Part shown: piece after piece, positions 61,619 to 64,000 of the stretch | How the letters are laid out: every line of letters starts with the position of its first letter | Position numbering within the stretch: the first letter of the stretch is position 1 | Origin: Ruminococcus_G sp050944435 | GTDB taxonomy: Bacteria > Bacillota > Clostridia > Lachnospirales > Lachnospiraceae | DNA: 64,000 nucleotides | Direction of reading: 5' to 3' | Assembly (NCBI GenBank): GCA_050944435.1 | Contig: JBMNRB010000007.1 | Coordinates: forward strand, 1-64,000 | Notes under the pieces: generated by a model | Told to the model about the DNA's origin: nothing | Database searches by the model: none | The model's input: the letters and a program-made list of their open reading frames with translations, nothing else | Made by a program: the position numbers and the translations under genes

Positions 61619-62424
61619 CTCTTCCCTTCAACATCTGCAACAACCAGTTCCCTGGGATTCCACAGCCGCAGGGGAATGGTATGTTCGCCCATTCCTGCGC
61701 TGACAATCATGGAAGACCTGCCCTTTTCAAAATATCCGTACCCATACCTGGGAAACAGGGTGAAATCATTTCCCACCACCGGATATTTTTCTCCCAGTCG
61801 GATAATCCCGCCGTGGTAATGGCCGGAAAGAATCAGATCCGGCCTCCATTTCACATATGTTGTAAAGTATTTGGGATAATGGGCCAGAAGGATCTGATAC
61901 ACCGTATCATCCTGCATGGGAAGAGCGTCTGACATGCGCTCGGCGGGAAGTTCCCCCCGGTAAAATCTGTCATAATATTCCCTTGGAAGCTCATATCCGG
62001 TTATGGCCATGGAAACTCCCCCGATCTGCGTCAGCGCACTTTCGTTCTCCAGCAAGGTCACATGGTATCGATCCAGCATTTTCCGGTACTCCTGATACAT
62101 GGAACCATAAACCTCCGGATAAATTTTCAGGCGATATTCATGATTCCCATTGGCTGCAAAAACCGGAACGCCGGCCGGCAAAACCGACAGCAGCTTTTTT
62201 GTCTGCTCCATATCCTCCCCAGGTTTTCCCACAACGATATCTCCGCCAATGAGAATCAGATCCGCCTGAAGTTTTTCCAAATCTTCTTTTAATTTTTTCA
62301 GATTTTCGCCAAAGGAAGTATTGTGAAAGTCACTGATAAATACAATCCTTATGGAGTTGGCGCTGCCGTTTAGTTTTTCCGACCGGATTATATAATGTTT
62401 TATCACATAACGCTTCATCGGCAC
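61615..62424 (-). CDS. Metallophosphoesterase
   Basis: 269 residues. Calcineurin-like motifs: FISDFHNTSFG (D and H), LILIGGDIVVG, FAANGNHEYR, LLAHYPKYF and LSGHYHGGIIRLG, all metal ligands present. No N-terminal signal peptide; related to YkuE/YaeI proteins though these are membrane-linked. The ATG at 62418 has a better ribosome site than the GTG at 62424. Heads the scpAB operon. Confidence 0.9.
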   Translation of the reverse strand: MPMKRYVIKHYIIRSEKLNGSANSIRIVFISDFHNTSFGENLKKLKEDLEKLQADLILIGGDIVVGKPGEDMEQTKKLLSVLPAGVPVFAANGNHEYRLKIYPEVYGSMYQEYRKMLDRYHVTLLENESALTQIGGVSMAITGYELPREYYDRFYRGELPAERMSDALPMQDDTVYQILLAHYPKYFTTYVKWRPDLILSGHYHGGIIRLGEKYPVVGNDFTLFPRYGYGYFEKGRSSMIVSAGMGEHTIPLRLWNPRELVVADVEGKR

Positions 62425-62502
62425 CTGCTCCCCTGTTTACTATCCGTTCTATACTACAATAAAGTGTTCAGATTTTCAAGGTGATTTTCTATTTCTGATT
62501 AT

Positions 62503-63756
62503 TTATGAGAAATAGGTTTCTCCACTAAAAGAGACAGTCCCTTCACCGGAACTGTCCCCCTTTTCCCGGCCTCCCCGCAGCAGCAGACGGAAAGCCATTT
62601 TTACATAATCCAAATATTCTGCCTTATCTATATTCTCCACAAAAACAATATCCACACTGCCTATTTCTCTGCCGTCCAGACGGTAAACCGCTTCCCCCGC
62701 CTTATCTCCTTTTTTTACGGGAGCTTTCACCTCTTTATCCCAGGATATTTCTTTTTCAATGCCTGACAGATCGGCTCCTTCTGTATCCAGATAACGAAAT
62801 TCGCCGGCAAAGCCGCATTCCGCCGATTTTTCTATCGCTCCGCTAATAGGGGCCGGCGGCAGTGTTTCTTTATTTTCATCCACATAAAGGCTGCAGGTTC
62901 CGAAACCGTAATTGAGCAAAGACGAGGCGTCCCGGAATCTGGATTTTGAGTTTTCTGCCCCCATGATAACGGAGATCAGTGTAATATCGTCTCTGGCTGC
63001 CACAGCGGAGACACAGAATTTGGCTTTGGACGTGCTCCCTGTTTTCAATCCCACACAGCCTTCGTATCCGCGAATCAGTTTATTGGTGTTGGTAAGCCCG
63101 AATTCCGTAGTTCCCTTATTCGTCACGTGAGTAATATCCTCCATCCAGATCGAAGAATATGTAAGCACCTGAGGATATTTTGTCACCAGCTCCCTGGAAA
63201 TCACCGCCACATCATGGGCCGTGGTATAATGGCCGTCCGAATCCGTAAGGCCACAGCAGTCTTCAAAAACCGTATCTTTAAGCCCCAGTTCCTTCGCCTT
63301 CTGATTCATTCTTTTTACAAATTCCTCTTCACTCCCAGCGATATGTTCCGCCATTACCACAGAAGCATCATTGCCGGAGGCTACTACAATGCATTTAATG
63401 AGGGTTTCCACCGTCTGCTTCTCACCTTCCTCCAGGAATACCTGAGAGCCTCCCATGCTTTTGGCATGAGCGCTGGTCACCGCCTCTTCCTCCAGCGTCA
63501 GCGTCCCCTTTTCCAGTTCATCAAAAATCAGAAGAAGCGTCATAATTTTCGTAATACTTGCAGGACTTCTCTGCTCGTCTGCATTTTTTTCGTAAAGAAT
63601 TTCTCCGGTGGATGCTTCCATCAGGATCGCGGAAGGCGCTTCCACTGTCACCGGGTCTCCTTCTTCTGTTTCCGCCGCCATGACAGACGACATAGAGAGC
63701 AAAAACATGCTTGCCGCCATTATGGCAATAAAAATGATTTTTTTACCGATGCCCAT
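62503..63756 (-). CDS. D-alanyl-D-alanine carboxypeptidase (PBP5/DacF family)
   Basis: About 417 residues. Signal peptide near the chosen start (IIFIAIMAASMFLLSMSSVMA), then SITK (SxxK), SGN (SxN) in VASGNDASVVMAEH and KTG in GLKTGSTSKAKF. Last part is a beta-rich domain and possibly an amphipathic membrane anchor near the C-terminus. The frame is open upstream to 63861, but the signal peptide and GGGGGG at 63760 favour the ATG at 63756. It is the second such enzyme in 5 kb, 45% or less alike by eye. Confidence 0.92.
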   Translation of the reverse strand: MGIGKKIIFIAIMAASMFLLSMSSVMAAETEEGDPVTVEAPSAILMEASTGEILYEKNADEQRSPASITKIMTLLLIFDELEKGTLTLEEEAVTSAHAKSMGGSQVFLEEGEKQTVETLIKCIVVASGNDASVVMAEHIAGSEEEFVKRMNQKAKELGLKDTVFEDCCGLTDSDGHYTTAHDVAVISRELVTKYPQVLTYSSIWMEDITHVTNKGTTEFGLTNTNKLIRGYEGCVGLKTGSTSKAKFCVSAVAARDDITLISVIMGAENSKSRFRDASSLLNYGFGTCSLYVDENKETLPPAPISGAIEKSAECGFAGEFRYLDTEGADLSGIEKEISWDKEVKAPVKKGDKAGEAVYRLDGREIGSVDIVFVENIDKAEYLDYVKMAFRLLLRGGREKGDSSGEGTVSFSGETYFS

Positions 63757-63820
63757 TTTCCCCCCACACGTTCTTTTTTCTAATGTACGAGAAAAGAGGG
63801 CAAAATATGATTTGCGTAGC

Positions 63821-63852
63821 AAAAAAATCCCTGATATAAAATCAGGGATTTT
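63821..63852 (-). terminator. Terminator of rpsU
   Basis: Minus strand: 12-bp stem AAAATCCCTGAT with ATCAGGGATTTT, loop TTTAT, then TTTTTT. Separates rpsU from the carboxypeptidase gene. Confidence 0.92.
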
Positions 63853-63860
63853 CCGGCACA

Positions 63861-64000
63861 TTAATTATATTTACGTTTTCTGGCAGCTTCCGATTTTTTC
63901 TTACGACGAACGCTTGGTTTCTCGTAATGTTCTCTTTTACGGATTTCCTGCTGAATTCCGGCCTTTGCGCAACTGCGTTTAAATCTGCGTAATGCGCTGT
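63861..64000 (-). CDS. rpsU: 30S ribosomal protein S21, C-terminal part (cut by window edge)
   Basis: The last 46 codons are seen. The product reads LRRFKRSCAKAGIQQEIRKR, then EHYEKPSVRRKKKSEAARKR and a KYN end, the standard S21 C-terminus. Ends at TAA (63861-63863), nine bases before a clear terminator. The start is outside the window. Confidence 0.97.
   Translation of the reverse strand, partial: SALRRFKRSCAKAGIQQEIRKREHYEKPSVRRKKKSEAARKRKYN

Noticed and set aside
1..64000. CRISPR arrays, tRNA, rRNA, insertion sequences or defence systems
   Set aside because: No regularly spaced repeats, tRNA cloverleaf or CCA ends, transposase or nuclease-methylase sets were found on either strand.

Overview
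The window is chromosomal DNA from a low-to-mid GC, spore-forming anaerobic Firmicute, most likely a member of the Lachnospiraceae (Clostridia). The evidence is an alpha/beta-type small acid-soluble spore protein, GerW/YtfJ, YlbJ and two DacF-type D,D-carboxypeptidases (sporulation); a complete Rnf ferredoxin:NAD+ oxidoreductase (anaerobic energy metabolism); the short HisG plus HisZ pair; clostridial gene orders (rpmB/yloU/yloV/recG, cmk-ispH-S1, scpAB-dac); strong AGGAGG ribosome sites and canonical sigma-A promoters. The genus cannot be fixed from sequence alone. Nearly all genes are on the minus strand. I see no tRNA, rRNA, CRISPR array, insertion sequence or prophage.

Layout: 1-144 is the 3' end of a DUF6508-like accessory gene. 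306-5390 is a histidine operon, hisZ-G-D-B-IE, with a consensus promoter and a 16-bp palindromic operator; hisH, hisA and hisF are absent from it, and HisIE carries an N-terminal HisF-like domain that has lost its catalytic Asp. 5.5-12.3 kb: recU, lepB, three RNA modification enzymes, a YgiQ radical-SAM protein and a small alarmone synthetase. 12.4-17.9 kb: pepD, ylbJ, a coiled-coil protein, coaD, rsmD, a variant mgsA, a SASP gene and a histone-like DUF6465 gene. 17.9-26.7 kb: an ABC exporter whose permease has a huge coiled-coil insert, then recG, yloV, yloU and divergent rpmB. 26.8-31 kb: a transglutaminase/DUF58/MoxR cluster in which the DUF58 gene is split and lacks its middle. 31-36.6 kb: a dnaJ-like gene, hsp20 with a CIRCE-like operator, a 46-residue membrane protein, gerW, ytfI-like, polyphosphate:AMP phosphotransferase and a Nudix hydrolase. 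36.7-50.7 kb: a long co-directional run, rnfCDGEAB-apbE-NusG domain II-Gx transporter-ruvAB-zapA-U32 peptidase-SEDS protein-PBP. 50.9-64 kb: yprB-like nuclease, S1 protein, ispH, cmk, a flavoprotein, an RpiR regulator, glpK, an HD hydrolase, two carboxypeptidases, scpAB, a metallophosphoesterase and the 3' part of rpsU.

Functionally the window links cell-envelope growth (SEDS/PBP pair, carboxypeptidases, LepB, ZapA), DNA repair and segregation (RecU, RecG, RuvAB, ScpAB), ribosome biogenesis and energy conservation (Rnf with its flavinylation enzyme ApbE). No obvious new defence or biosynthetic system is present. The most unusual points are the HisF-pseudoenzyme/HisIE fusion with its missing partners, the split DUF58 gene, the MgsA active-site changes, the 155-nt out-of-frame overlap between the SEDS and PBP genes, the coiled-coil permease, and hairpins placed just ahead of downstream ribosome sites.
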